A DNA stretch of 32,302 nucleotides. Source: Streptomyces benahoarensis. GTDB taxonomy: Bacteria > Actinomycetota > Actinomycetes > Streptomycetales > Streptomycetaceae. The stretch lies in NCBI RefSeq assembly GCF_007280575.1, contig NZ_VKJP01000032.1, forward strand, positions 1 through 32,302, read 5' to 3'. This document shows, piece by piece, positions 9,870-17,175 of this stretch (positions are counted from its first letter, which is position 1; the number at the start of each line of letters is the position of its first letter). Position numbers and translations under genes: made by a program. The notes below the pieces were generated by a model. It was not told where the DNA came from. It saw only the letters and a program-made list of their open reading frames with translations, and made no database searches.

Positions 9870-9965
9870 CACGACGGCGGGACCGATTCGTAAAGTCCCA
9901 GGTCAGGGAACCTAACGATGCGTCGAACAACGAGAACCTACACCGGACGTCGTACGCGTACGGAA
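9870..9965. other. Short spacer after tniQ, probable distal transposon end
   Basis: The spacer contains an inverted repeat GGGAC/GTCCC (9879-9883 and 9895-9899) and, at 9949-9959, GTCGTACGCGT. The latter is the exact reverse complement of ACGCGTACGAC at 3969-3979. It also overlaps the self-complementary 12-mer CGTACGCGTACG (9951-9962). No gene fits here. The distal end of the Tn7-like element most likely lies in this interval. Confidence 0.45.
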
Positions 9966-9993
9966 AGGGGCCGCTCCGGGTGGGGCGGCCCCT
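9966..9993 (-). terminator. Rho-independent-type terminator of the MFS remnant
   Basis: A perfect 9-bp stem, AGGGGCCGC (9966-9974) with GCGGCCCCT (9985-9993), and a 10-nt loop. It lies 18 bp past the stop codon of the minus-strand MFS remnant and is followed on that strand by a short T run. It marks chromosomal-type sequence, so the transposon end should lie to its left. Confidence 0.7.
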
Positions 9994-10010
9994 CTCGTAT
10001 GCGCCGGTGA

Positions 10011-10560
10011 TCAGGCGCGGGTGCGGGGTGCCAGGACCAGGGCGAGGACGGGCAGGGTGAGGAGGGCGGCGGCCACGTTGAGGCCGCCGTAGCCGATGAG
10101 GGCGACGAGGCCGCCGGCCACGGCGCCGCCGGCCGCGCCCGCGAGGTTCATGGGTGTCGGCGAGGCCCTGGATCTCGGAGCGCTGCGCGGCGGGCAGCGG
10201 CTCGGTGAGCAGGGTGGATCCGGCGATGGTGACGCAGGGCCAGCCCAGGCCGAGCGTGAACAGGGCCCCGACGGTGGCGGCGTGGCTGGATCCGGCGAGC
10301 CCGGCGACGGTGGCGGTGACGAGGTGGAGCGCCTGGCCCAGCAGGATCACCGGGATCCGGCCGAGGCGGTCGGCGAGCCGTCCGATCAGCGGCGACAGCG
10401 CGTACATCCCGGCGATGTGGAGGCTGACGCTGAAGCCCACGACGCTCAGGTCGGCGTCGTGGTGGGCGAGGTGGATCGGGGTCATCGTCATCACGGAGAC
10501 CATGACGGCGTGGCCCAGGACGACCGTGACCAGGCCGAGGCGGGCGGCGGGCACGGCGCG
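10011..10560 (-). pseudogene. MFS transporter remnant (C-terminal half, frameshifted)
   Basis: Only the second six-helix half of a major facilitator superfamily permease remains. It begins near RLGLVTVVLGHAVMVSVMT and keeps the MFS loop motif GRLADRLGR after a transmembrane segment. The frame then shifts at about 10150-10160: GLADT reads into Arg-rich nonsense, whereas another frame continues MNLAGAAGGAVAGG and ends LVLAPRTRA at the stop at 10011. The junction looks like a 2-base loss. The roughly 200 N-terminal residues are absent; sequence upstream is non-coding up to the GH64 stop. A GTG at about 10550 could start a fragment, but no functional transporter is possible. The substrate is unknown. 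Confidence 0.8.
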
Positions 10561-10657
10561 GCCCCACCGAATTCCGGCCAGGCCGGGCGGGCGGCCGGAA
10601 CGGCACCCCGGGGCGCGGCGGCCGCCCGGTACCCGGGGAGCGGCCGCCGGCGGGCCG

Positions 10658-11818
10658 TCAGAACGCCGTGAGGGTCAGGGTGATCTCCTTCGGGGCGCCG
10701 TCCTCGATGTACGAGGCGAACCCGGCGACGTCGTCGAAGGCGAAGCCGTACGCCTTGCCGTCGCGGGTGGCCTCGTGCATGGCCTTGGCGTAGTGGTTGG
10801 TGAGCTGCTGCCGGTAGAAGGTGGCCGGGTCGGTGCCGGGCTGGGCGTCGGCGGTGGTGAGGATGGAGCGGTTGAGGGCGGCGCCGAGGATCGCGGCGAC
10901 CGGGCCGAGGGTGCCGTCGTTGGGGGCGGCGAGGGTGCCGTCGCAGAAGAGGACGTCGCGGGTGGACGGCTTGTCGAAGGAGACGGAGCCGGGGCCGGTG
11001 AAGGCGAGCTTGCCGCCGCCGACCCGGCCGGTGAAGGTCCCGGCGTTGGTGGTGACCTTGAGGTCCTTGCTCTCGTACGTGGACCACGCCTCGTCGATGG
11101 CGGGGGCGAGGTGGTCGGTGGCGAACAGGCCGCTGTCCAGGCCGTGTCCGGGGGCGATGACGCGCTTGTCGCCGACGATCAGCTTGCCGAAGCCGTCGGC
11201 CGCCTTGACGTCGGCGAAGACCTTGGCGCGGGCGCCGTCCTTGAGGGTGCCGGTGGTCTGCTCCTTCGCACCGTTGAGCTTGATCTCCAGCGGCACGCTG
11301 AACATGTCGACCATGGTGGTGTTGCCGTACATGCCGCCGGAGTTGTAGGTGAACTCCGCGCAGTCGTGCAGGACGGGGTAGTTGGGGTCGCCCTCGACCC
11401 AGCCCGCCGGGTAGGCGAGCGCCGCCTTGCCGTTGCCGTCCTCGACCGCCTTGAACTTCAGCGGGTCGCCGAGCGCGACGTAGATCCGGCCGGACATCTG
11501 CGGCAGGTTCAGCGTGGTGGTGCCGCTGGCGGCGAGCGGGATGGCGTAGTCGGTGAAGCCGTCCGGGCCGTTGTCGGCGAGGGCGACGGGCGCCAGTTGG
11601 CCGTCGGGGGTGACGCGGACCTGCTGGTTGCCGTCGTTGCCGACGATGTAGACGCGGATGGAGGCGTTGTCGTACGCGCCGGTGGCGTTGACGAGGTGCA
11701 GTGGCATTCCGGCGGCGGCCGAGCCCAGCGGTGCGGGCTGTGCGAACGCCCGGGGCGCGAGGGCGAGCCCGGCGGTGGTGGCGGCGAGGGAGCCGAGCAG
11801 GGTACGGCGGCTGATCAC
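10658..11818 (-). CDS. Secreted GH64 beta-1,3-glucanase (laminaripentaose-producing type)
   Basis: A 386-residue enzyme that hydrolyses beta-1,3-glucan (laminarin, curdlan, fungal wall), typically releasing laminaripentaose. The N-terminus ISRRTLLGSLAATTAGLALA ending AFA-Q is a twin-arginine signal peptide, so export is probably folded via Tat. The thaumatin-like GH64 fold is supported by the pair Glu155 (DCAEFTYN) and Asp171 (TTMVDMF). Their 16-residue spacing matches the catalytic pair reported for the Streptomyces matensis enzyme. The GTG at 11818 follows AAGGAG by 5 nt. It lies 9 bp after the GH16 stop, so the two genes form an operon. No carbohydrate-binding module is attached. Confidence 0.93.
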   Translation of the reverse strand: MISRRTLLGSLAATTAGLALAPRAFAQPAPLGSAAAGMPLHLVNATGAYDNASIRVYIVGNDGNQQVRVTPDGQLAPVALADNGPDGFTDYAIPLAASGTTTLNLPQMSGRIYVALGDPLKFKAVEDGNGKAALAYPAGWVEGDPNYPVLHDCAEFTYNSGGMYGNTTMVDMFSVPLEIKLNGAKEQTTGTLKDGARAKVFADVKAADGFGKLIVGDKRVIAPGHGLDSGLFATDHLAPAIDEAWSTYESKDLKVTTNAGTFTGRVGGGKLAFTGPGSVSFDKPSTRDVLFCDGTLAAPNDGTLGPVAAILGAALNRSILTTADAQPGTDPATFYRQQLTNHYAKAMHEATRDGKAYGFAFDDVAGFASYIEDGAPKEITLTLTAF

Positions 11819-11827
11819 GGGGGCTCC

Positions 11828-12769
11828 TTACGGGGTGCGGGCGGAGGCGGGCCGGGCGACCGAGACGGCAACGTTGTCGACCAGTAGGGAGGCGCCGGGT
11901 GCGGTGGTGTCGGTGGGGGTGGCGCGCCCGGCGACGCCGTCCGGGAAGCCGCCGCCCATCGCGAGGTCGATCAGCAGGAAGTGACCGTGGTGGGTGGCGC
12001 GGGCCCAGGTGTCGGCGTCCATCTCGGAGGCGGCGACGGTGTGGTAGGCCGCGCCGTCGAGGTACCACGTCAGCTTCTCGTGGGCGGGGTCGGTGCGGTC
12101 GAGTGCGAGGGCGTAGGTGTGGAAGTCGTCCCGGCAGCCGGTGCAGGGGCGGGAACTCCCCTTGCCCTGCGTCTCGTTGCAGGGGCCGCCGGGGCTGACG
12201 CCGCAGTGCAGGGTGCCCCAGAGGGTGTCGGCGCCGTTGACGTTCTCCATGACGTCGAACTCGCCGACGCCGGGCCAGTTGCTGTACGTGCCCCGGAAGT
12301 CGGCGCCGAGCGTCCAGAAGGCGGGCCAGTAGCCGAGGGCCTTGTCGCCGCTGACGGCGGGCAGTTCGATGCGTGCCTCGATGCGCAGGGCGCCGCCCTC
12401 GGGTGCGGCGAAGTCGGTGCGGCGGGTCTCGATACGGCCGGAGGTCCAGCCGCCGTCCTTCTCGCGGGCGGTGATCTTCAGATGCCCGGCGCCGTCGAGC
12501 TGGAGGTTCTCCGGGGCGTCGGTGTACGTCTGGACCTCGCCGGTGCCCCAGCGGCCGGGGCCGCCGGGGTAGCCGGTGCCGGTGTCGGTGATCCAGTCGT
12601 CGGCGGAGGGGCGGGAGCCGGCGGCGCCGTCGAAGTCGGCGCGCCAGACCTCCTGGAAGGCGGGGGCCGCCTCCTTGACCGGTGCGGCGGACGGGCTCGA
12701 CCAGAAGGGGGCCCCGAACGCCAGGGCGCAGGCGAGTGCCACTGCCTGCGCCCGGAATTCCATGATCAT
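11828..12769 (-). CDS. Secreted GH16 beta-glucanase
   Basis: A 313-residue family 16 glycoside hydrolase. The signature GEFDVMENV gives the catalytic ExDxxE as Glu170 (nucleophile), Asp172 and Glu175 (acid/base). An N-terminal Sec-type signal (FRAQAVALACALAFGAPFW, small residues before AAP) indicates secretion. The substrate is probably a beta-1,3- or mixed-linkage glucan, given the GH64 partner, but GH16 also includes other beta-galactan/glucan hydrolases. The ATG at 12769 is chosen because AGGAG lies 6 nt upstream; a second ATG is two codons in. The gene is first in the operon with the GH64 gene and divergent from the lacI-type gene, sharing the region that contains the 12824-12837 palindrome. 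Confidence 0.92.
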   Translation of the reverse strand: MIMEFRAQAVALACALAFGAPFWSSPSAAPVKEAAPAFQEVWRADFDGAAGSRPSADDWITDTGTGYPGGPGRWGTGEVQTYTDAPENLQLDGAGHLKITAREKDGGWTSGRIETRRTDFAAPEGGALRIEARIELPAVSGDKALGYWPAFWTLGADFRGTYSNWPGVGEFDVMENVNGADTLWGTLHCGVSPGGPCNETQGKGSSRPCTGCRDDFHTYALALDRTDPAHEKLTWYLDGAAYHTVAASEMDADTWARATHHGHFLLIDLAMGGGFPDGVAGRATPTDTTAPGASLLVDNVAVSVARPASARTP

Positions 12770-12823
12770 GTCTTTCTCCTCGACACGGTGGGGGGTGGGG
12801 GAGGAGTCTTCGGGATGCGCGCG

Positions 12824-12837
12824 TGAGAGCGCTCTCA
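12824..12837. promoter_or_regulatory. LacI-family operator between GH16 operon and lacI-type gene
   Basis: TGAGAGCGCTCTCA is a perfect 14-bp palindrome with the central CG typical of LacI/GalR operators. It resembles the GAGCGCTC core of Streptomyces CebR-type boxes. It lies 54 bp upstream of the GH16 start and 70 bp upstream of the regulator start. A single bound dimer could therefore repress the glucanase operon and the regulator's own gene. No second copy was noticed in the window. Confidence 0.82.
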
Positions 12838-12907
12838 TGCGTTGGGGGGCACCCTGCCGATTCGGCGGTACCACGTCAACCCGCGGCAGAGAAAAAGGAG
12901 TTGCACG

Positions 12908-13948
12908 GTGGTGGTGGAACGGAACGACCGGCGGCCCACGCTGGAGGCGGTCGCCGCGCGCGCCGGGGTCTCCCGGGCGACGGTCTCACGGGTGGTCAAC
13001 GGCGGCGCCGGGGTGCGGCCCGCGGTGCGGGAGCGGGTGGCGCGGGCCGTGGCCGAGCTGGGGTACGTCCCCAACAGCGCGGCCCGTTCCCTGGTCACCC
13101 GGCGCACCGGCGCGGTCGCGGTGATCATCGGCGAGCCGGAGGAGCGGGTGTTCAGCGATCCGTTCTTCGGGCGGCAGCTGCGCGGCATCGGCCGGGAACT
13201 CGCCGCCGCGGACACCCAGTTGCTGCTGCTCCTGGTGGAGAGCCGCGCGGACCGGCCGCGGATCGGCCGGTATCTGGCCGCCGGGCACGTCGACGGCGCG
13301 CTGATGTTCTCGCTGCACCACGACGATCCGCTGCCGTCGGTCGCGGCGCGCGCCGGGCTGCCGGTGGTCTACGGCGGACGGCCCGGCTGGGCGGGCGCCG
13401 CGGACGATCCGGGGGTGCGGTACGTCGACACCGACAACCGCGACGGCGCCCGGCAGGCGGTGCGGCATCTGCGGGAGCGGGGACGGCGCGCCATCGCCGT
13501 CATCACCGGGCCGCCCGACCAGACCTCGGCCGCCGACCGGCTCGCGGGCTACCGCGACGCGCTGGCGCCGGGGGCGGCCGATCCCCGGCTGGTCGCGGAC
13601 GGCCGGTTCACCGCGGACGGCGGCGAGGCGGCGATGGACCGGCTGCTGGACGCGGCGCCGGAGCTGGACGCGGTGTTCGTCTGCTCGGACCTGATGGCGT
13701 CCGGGGCGCTGCGCACCCTGCGGGAGCGGGGGCGGCGGGTGCCGGAGGACGTGGCGGTGGTCGGCTACGACGATCTGGAACCGGCCGCCTGGACCGATCC
13801 GCCGCTGACCACGGTGCGGCAGGACGTGACGGAGATGGGGCGGCTGATGGCGCGGATGCTGCTGCGCGAGGTGGCGGACCCCCAGGACGCGGGCCCGGCG
13901 GCCGTCGTCACCCCGGCCACACTGGTGGTCCGCGGCTCGTCGGGCTGA
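12908..13948 (+). CDS. LacI-family transcriptional regulator of the glucanase operon
   Basis: A 346-residue repressor. The N-terminal LacI HTH (about 9-55) has TLEAVAARAGVSRATVSRVV followed by the hinge-helix region VPNSAARSL. The periplasmic-binding-protein-like effector domain runs to the end (about 65-340) with the family motifs VYVDTDN-like VRYVDTDNRDGA, ITGPPDQTSAADRLAGY and VVGYDDLEPA. The effector is probably a glucan oligosaccharide, inferred from the divergent GH16-GH64 operon. The GTG at 12908 has AAGGAG 7 nt upstream; GTGs one and two codons later are alternatives. Autoregulation through the palindrome at 12824-12837 is likely. Confidence 0.92.
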   Translation: MVVERNDRRPTLEAVAARAGVSRATVSRVVNGGAGVRPAVRERVARAVAELGYVPNSAARSLVTRRTGAVAVIIGEPEERVFSDPFFGRQLRGIGRELAAADTQLLLLLVESRADRPRIGRYLAAGHVDGALMFSLHHDDPLPSVAARAGLPVVYGGRPGWAGAADDPGVRYVDTDNRDGARQAVRHLRERGRRAIAVITGPPDQTSAADRLAGYRDALAPGAADPRLVADGRFTADGGEAAMDRLLDAAPELDAVFVCSDLMASGALRTLRERGRRVPEDVAVVGYDDLEPAAWTDPPLTTVRQDVTEMGRLMARMLLREVADPQDAGPAAVVTPATLVVRGSSG

Positions 13949-14013
13949 CGGTCCGCGGCGGGCGTCGCGGCCGCTGTGACGTGGGACGACGTGCGGCGGG
14001 TACCGTCGACGCC

Positions 14014-15642
14014 ATGGGGCCGGAGACGACGATCGAAGCGGAGATCACCGTACGCAGGGCGCTGGAGCTGCCCGCGCTGCGGCGCGGTCTGCCGGAGGTG
14101 GTGGCGGGCGCCGACGGGCTGGACGGTCCGGTGCGCTGGGTGCACGCCGGGGAGGTGCCGAACATCGCCTCGCTGCTCAAGGGCGGCGAGCTGCTGCTCA
14201 CCACGGGCCTGGGGCTCGGCACCCGCCCCACCGAGCTGCGATCCTTCGTCCGCGATCTCGCCGACCGGCGGATCGCGGCGCTCGTGGTGGAGCTGGGCGC
14301 GCGGTTCACCACCCTGCCCCCGGCGCTGGCCGACGCGGCCCGCGAGTGCGGGCTGACCCTGATCCAGCTGCACCGCGAGGTCCCGTACGTCACGGTCACC
14401 GAGGAGATCCACACCGAGATCGTCAACAGCCACTACACGCTGCTGCGCCGCGCCGACGCCCTCATCCGGCGCTGTACGGACGCGCTGCTGCGCGGCGGCG
14501 GCGCCCCGGAGGTGCTGCGGCTGCTCGCCGACTTCACCGGCAATCCGCTCTGCCTGGAGTCGGCCGACGGCAGCCCGCTGTACGCGGCGGGCCCACAGGG
14601 CGACGACGGGCCCGCGGACGCCGACCCGCTGCTGGCCTGGGAGGGGCTGCGGGACACCGGTGTCCGCGTCGACGTGCCCGGGGGCGGGTCTGGGCCGGAT
14701 GCCGTACGGGCGCGGCTGGTGCTGCTGCCGGTGAACTCCCCGGCGGCGCCGGTGCACCGGATCGCCGCGGCGCGGGCGGCCGATCTGCTGGCCGTGGTGA
14801 TGCTCCAGTCCCGCCAGGAGGAGGTGCTGGCGGCGCGCGGCCGGGGCGACTTCCTCGCCGATCTCGCCGAGGGCCGGGTGTCGGCGGCCGAGGCACCCGG
14901 CCAGGCGCGGCTGCTGGGGTTCCGGCCGGGCGGCGACCCGGTGCTGCCGGTGGTGATGCGGCTGCCGTCGGGGCTGGTGTCGGACGGCGGCTGGGCGGTC
15001 CTCGCCCAGGCGCTGCGCGAGGAGCTGACCGCGCTGGGCGTGCCGGTGCTGCTGGGCGTACGGCCGGTGGAGGGGCGGGTACCGCTGCTGGTGGCGCTGC
15101 GCGCGGGGCGGGCCCGGGAGGCGCTCGCCGACCGGGTGGCGCAGGCGCTGCACACCGGGGTGGCGCGGGCCGGTCTTGACCGTCCGGCGGCGGCGCGGCC
15201 GGTGGTGGTGGTCGGCACGGCGGGCGAATGGGCGGCGGCCGGGTCCGGGCTGCGCCATGCCGCCCAGGCGGCGGCCGCCGCGCAGGGGCTGCCGCACCAG
15301 CCGTGGTACGACGCGCGGCGTCTCGACATCGAACTGCTGCTGTGGCGGATGCGGGAGCACGGCGGCGAGGAGGTCCTCGCGGACTTCGTGACCCGCGCCA
15401 TCGGCCCGCTGCTCAGCCATGACAAGGCGGCCCGCCAGCCGCTGCTGCCGACGCTGGAGGCGTATCTCGCGAGCGCCGGACGCAAGGCGGAGACGGCCCG
15501 CGCCCTCAACGTCAACCGCCAGACCCTCTACGACCGCCTGGCCCGCATCGCGCATCTCCTCGGCACCGACCTGGACGATCCGCAGACGGTACTGGGGTTG
15601 CGGCTGGCGCTCCGGGCACGGCGGCATGCGGAGAAGGGGTAG
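14014..15642 (+). CDS. PucR-family transcriptional regulator
   Basis: A 542-residue regulator. The N-terminal PucR (purine catabolism) sensor domain (about 10-135) includes VRWVHAGEVPNIASLLKGGE and LTTGLGL. A middle GGDEF-like CdaR-type region follows, and a C-terminal HTH (about 480-540) has TARALNVNRQTLYDRLARI and DPQTVLGLRLALRARR. PucR proteins control purine, amino-acid or secondary-metabolite genes; the target is not deducible here because neither neighbour is an obvious purine gene. The ATG at 14014 has no SD and a TACCGT hexamer 7 nt upstream, so a leaderless transcript is possible. It starts 65 bp after the lacI-type stop and could be partly co-transcribed. Confidence 0.9.
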   Translation: MGPETTIEAEITVRRALELPALRRGLPEVVAGADGLDGPVRWVHAGEVPNIASLLKGGELLLTTGLGLGTRPTELRSFVRDLADRRIAALVVELGARFTTLPPALADAARECGLTLIQLHREVPYVTVTEEIHTEIVNSHYTLLRRADALIRRCTDALLRGGGAPEVLRLLADFTGNPLCLESADGSPLYAAGPQGDDGPADADPLLAWEGLRDTGVRVDVPGGGSGPDAVRARLVLLPVNSPAAPVHRIAAARAADLLAVVMLQSRQEEVLAARGRGDFLADLAEGRVSAAEAPGQARLLGFRPGGDPVLPVVMRLPSGLVSDGGWAVLAQALREELTALGVPVLLGVRPVEGRVPLLVALRAGRAREALADRVAQALHTGVARAGLDRPAAARPVVVVGTAGEWAAAGSGLRHAAQAAAAAQGLPHQPWYDARRLDIELLLWRMREHGGEEVLADFVTRAIGPLLSHDKAARQPLLPTLEAYLASAGRKAETARALNVNRQTLYDRLARIAHLLGTDLDDPQTVLGLRLALRARRHAEKG

Positions 15643-15781
15643 GGCCTCCGGGCGGGCGGCCGGGTGGCTTCCGGTGGGGCAGGCGGGCCGGAGCCGCGGG
15701 GCCGCGGATCACACCGACCGGGCCCGCCGTTCACCGGCTGTCGACAGAACCCGGTCGCCTTCTTGCAGGGATCCTTCGGGT

Positions 15782-16333
15782 ATGGAGTTCCTCTGCTACC
15801 ACCGCGACCGGCCCGGCTCCCTGCCGCTCCGCCACGAGCTGCTGGAAAAGCACTGGTCCTCCATGGACCGGTACACGAAGGAGATGATCGCCCGGGGCCC
15901 GACCCTCGCCGACGACGGCGACACGCCCACCGGCAGCGTGCACCTCCTCGACCTGCCCGATCCCGCCGCTGCCCGCGCGTTCGCCTTCGACGAGCCGAAC
16001 TACCAGGCCGGCGTCTACCGTGACGTGCTGTTGCGGCGGTGGCGGAACACTCTGGGGCGCACCATGGGGGACTTCCCCGGTGGCCGGACCGGCGGCAACC
16101 GCTACCTGGTACTCGGCCTCGGCGCGGGGCCGGCCGCGGACCTCGCGGTTCCGTCCGGCCGGAACGAGCTGATCGCCTACGGGCCGCTGCTCTCCGACGA
16201 CGGCGCCACCTGGCTGGGCACGGCGGCGCTGGTCCGGGCGCCGGACCCGGACACGGCACGCGCCTTCCTGGCCCCGGTCCGGTACGCCGGCATCGAGGCG
16301 CACCACTGGCAGTTCGGCGGACGCCCGTCGTAG
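15782..16333 (+). CDS. Tandem YCII-domain protein
   Basis: A 183-residue protein made of two YCII-like (dimeric alpha/beta barrel) halves. The first runs about 1-95, with MEFLCYHRDRPGSLPLRHEL and the late motif SVHLLDLPDPAAARAFAFDE. The second runs about 105-183, with LIAYGPLLSDDGATWLGTAA and APDPDTARAFLAPV. The repeated G-P-L/T-L-xDDG and DP..ARAF elements show internal duplication. YCII proteins are small putative hydrolase-like enzymes of mostly unknown function; an internal dimer is implied. No specific reaction can be assigned. The ATG at 15782 fits the domain start; the SD is unclear. It is convergent with the LysE gene, with a hairpin between them. Confidence 0.78.
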   Translation: MEFLCYHRDRPGSLPLRHELLEKHWSSMDRYTKEMIARGPTLADDGDTPTGSVHLLDLPDPAAARAFAFDEPNYQAGVYRDVLLRRWRNTLGRTMGDFPGGRTGGNRYLVLGLGAGPAADLAVPSGRNELIAYGPLLSDDGATWLGTAALVRAPDPDTARAFLAPVRYAGIEAHHWQFGGRPS

Positions 16334-16335
16334 CC

Positions 16336-16355
16336 GGGGATCTCCGCCGATCCCC
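16336..16355. terminator. Hairpin between convergent YCII and LysE genes
   Basis: GGGGATC (16336-16342) pairs with GATCCCC (16349-16355) around a 6-nt loop, 3 bp after the YCII stop. It is suitably placed as a terminator for the plus-strand gene and could also stop the minus-strand LysE gene. There is no long T-tract, as is common in high-GC actinobacteria. Confidence 0.55.
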
Positions 16356-16403
16356 CAAGGTCGCCCGGCGTCCTCCGGGAAGCCGGTCCGCTCCCCCGCC
16401 CGC

Positions 16404-17060
16404 TCACCCCGCAGCGGTCTCCAGGGCGGTCCCCAGACCGAGTGCGACGAGGACGCCGCCGGTCGCGCCCTCCAGCCCCCGGTGCACCCGGGGGCGGCGC
16501 AGCCAGGTGGAGAGGCGCCCGGCGCCGAGGGCGATCAACAACAGCCAGCCGGCGGCGATCACCGCGTCGACCGTGCCCAGCAGCAGCGTCGCGCCGAGGA
16601 CCGAGCGGCCCTGGGGCAGGAACTGCGGGACCACGGCGACGAAGAAGATCCCGACCTTGGGGTTGAGCAGGCAGCTCAGCAGGCCCTGACGGAAGCCGCG
16701 CAGCGCGGTGGCTGCCGCCTCGGGCGCCACTTCACCGGATGGCCCGGCGTCCGCCCCGGGGCCCGGCGCGGCGGAGCGGCGGCACGCCCACAGCGCCTGG
16801 ACGCCGAGCACCGCCAGATATCCGGCGCCCAGGAGGCGTACGGCGGTGAACGCGGCGTCCCAGCGCTGGAGGGCCGCGGCCAGGCCGCAGGCCGCCGCCA
16901 CCGCCCAGGCCAGCGAGCCCGCCGCGGCGCCGAGGGCGGTGGCCGCGCCGGAGCGGCGGCCACCGCGCAGGCAGTTGCGCAGGACGAGCAGAGTGTCCGG
17001 GCCCGGCACCACCGTCATCATCAGGGCGAAGAGCGCGAAGCCCGCCATCGCTGCCGTCAT
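16404..17060 (-). CDS. LysE/RhtB-family amino-acid exporter
   Basis: A 218-residue inner-membrane protein with about six hydrophobic segments. The LysE/RhtB signatures are clear: near the N-terminus MTVVPGPDTLLVLRNCLRGG with the conserved PGP, and mid-protein GFRQGLLSCLLNPKVGIFFV with the NPK motif. Members export amino acids or homoserine lactone-like compounds; the substrate here is unknown. The ATG at 17060 gives the normal family length. An upstream palindrome (17114-17126) may be an operator. Confidence 0.88.
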   Translation of the reverse strand: MTAAMAGFALFALMMTVVPGPDTLLVLRNCLRGGRRSGAATALGAAAGSLAWAVAAACGLAAALQRWDAAFTAVRLLGAGYLAVLGVQALWACRRSAAPGPGADAGPSGEVAPEAAATALRGFRQGLLSCLLNPKVGIFFVAVVPQFLPQGRSVLGATLLLGTVDAVIAAGWLLLIALGAGRLSTWLRRPRVHRGLEGATGGVLVALGLGTALETAAG

Positions 17061-17113
17061 ACCGTCCGCCCGCCTTCCGCGTCCCCGGTCCCGCCGCCCC
17101 GCGCCCAGGGCGC

Positions 17114-17126
17114 GAACGGACCGTTC
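17114..17126. promoter_or_regulatory. 13-bp palindrome upstream of LysE gene
   Basis: GAACGGACCGTTC is a perfect inverted repeat around a central A, 54 bp upstream of the LysE start. AACGG/CCGTT half-sites are common for TetR-type repressors in Streptomyces, but no TetR gene is encoded in the window. The regulator is therefore unknown or encoded elsewhere. Confidence 0.4.
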
Positions 17127-17151
17127 CGTCGGTGGTCACCATAGTGGCCCG

Positions 17152-17174
17152 CCCGGCCCGGCGGTCGGGCCGGG
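17152..17174 (-). terminator. Hairpin just after the GT4 gene
   Basis: CCCGGCCCG (17152-17160) and CGGGCCGGG (17166-17174) form a perfect 9-bp stem with a 5-nt loop, 1 bp past the GT4 stop codon on the minus strand. It is placed as a transcription terminator. No U-tract is evident. Confidence 0.6.
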
Positions 17175-17175
17175 A

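Larger units (their letters stand above)
3872..9959 (+). mobile_element. Tn7-like transposon core (TnsA-TnsB-TnsC-TniQ), boundaries approximate
   Basis: Four overlapping genes encode the complete heteromeric Tn7-type machinery: a TnsA endonuclease, a TnsB DDE transposase, a TnsC AAA+ regulator and a TniQ/TnsD targeting protein. They show visibly lower GC and more A/T third positions than the flanks, most clearly in tnsC and tniQ. TnsA sits at the end near the GH15 3' terminus and points away from it, the arrangement of Tn7 beside glmS. Only about 95 bp separate tniQ from the terminator of the next chromosomal-looking gene, so no cargo is present on that side unless the element reaches further. 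The limits given are the outermost TACGAC-type repeats and are an inference, not mapped termini. Confidence 0.8.

Noticed and set aside
3872..9959. CRISPR-associated transposon (CAST)
   Set aside because: No Cas12k, Cascade gene or repeat array lies near the tns genes, and the TniQ is long with its own HTH modules, as in TnsD-type targeting.
9712..10150. Extension of the MFS frame into the transposon side
   Set aside because: After the frameshift the reading is Arg/Pro-rich nonsense and passes through the terminator; the alternative frame gives the true MFS C-terminus ending at 10011.
12823..14013. N-terminal extension of the PucR regulator
   Set aside because: It overlaps the well-supported LacI gene in another frame and consists of Arg/Gly/Ala shadow sequence; PucR homology begins right after the ATG at 14014.
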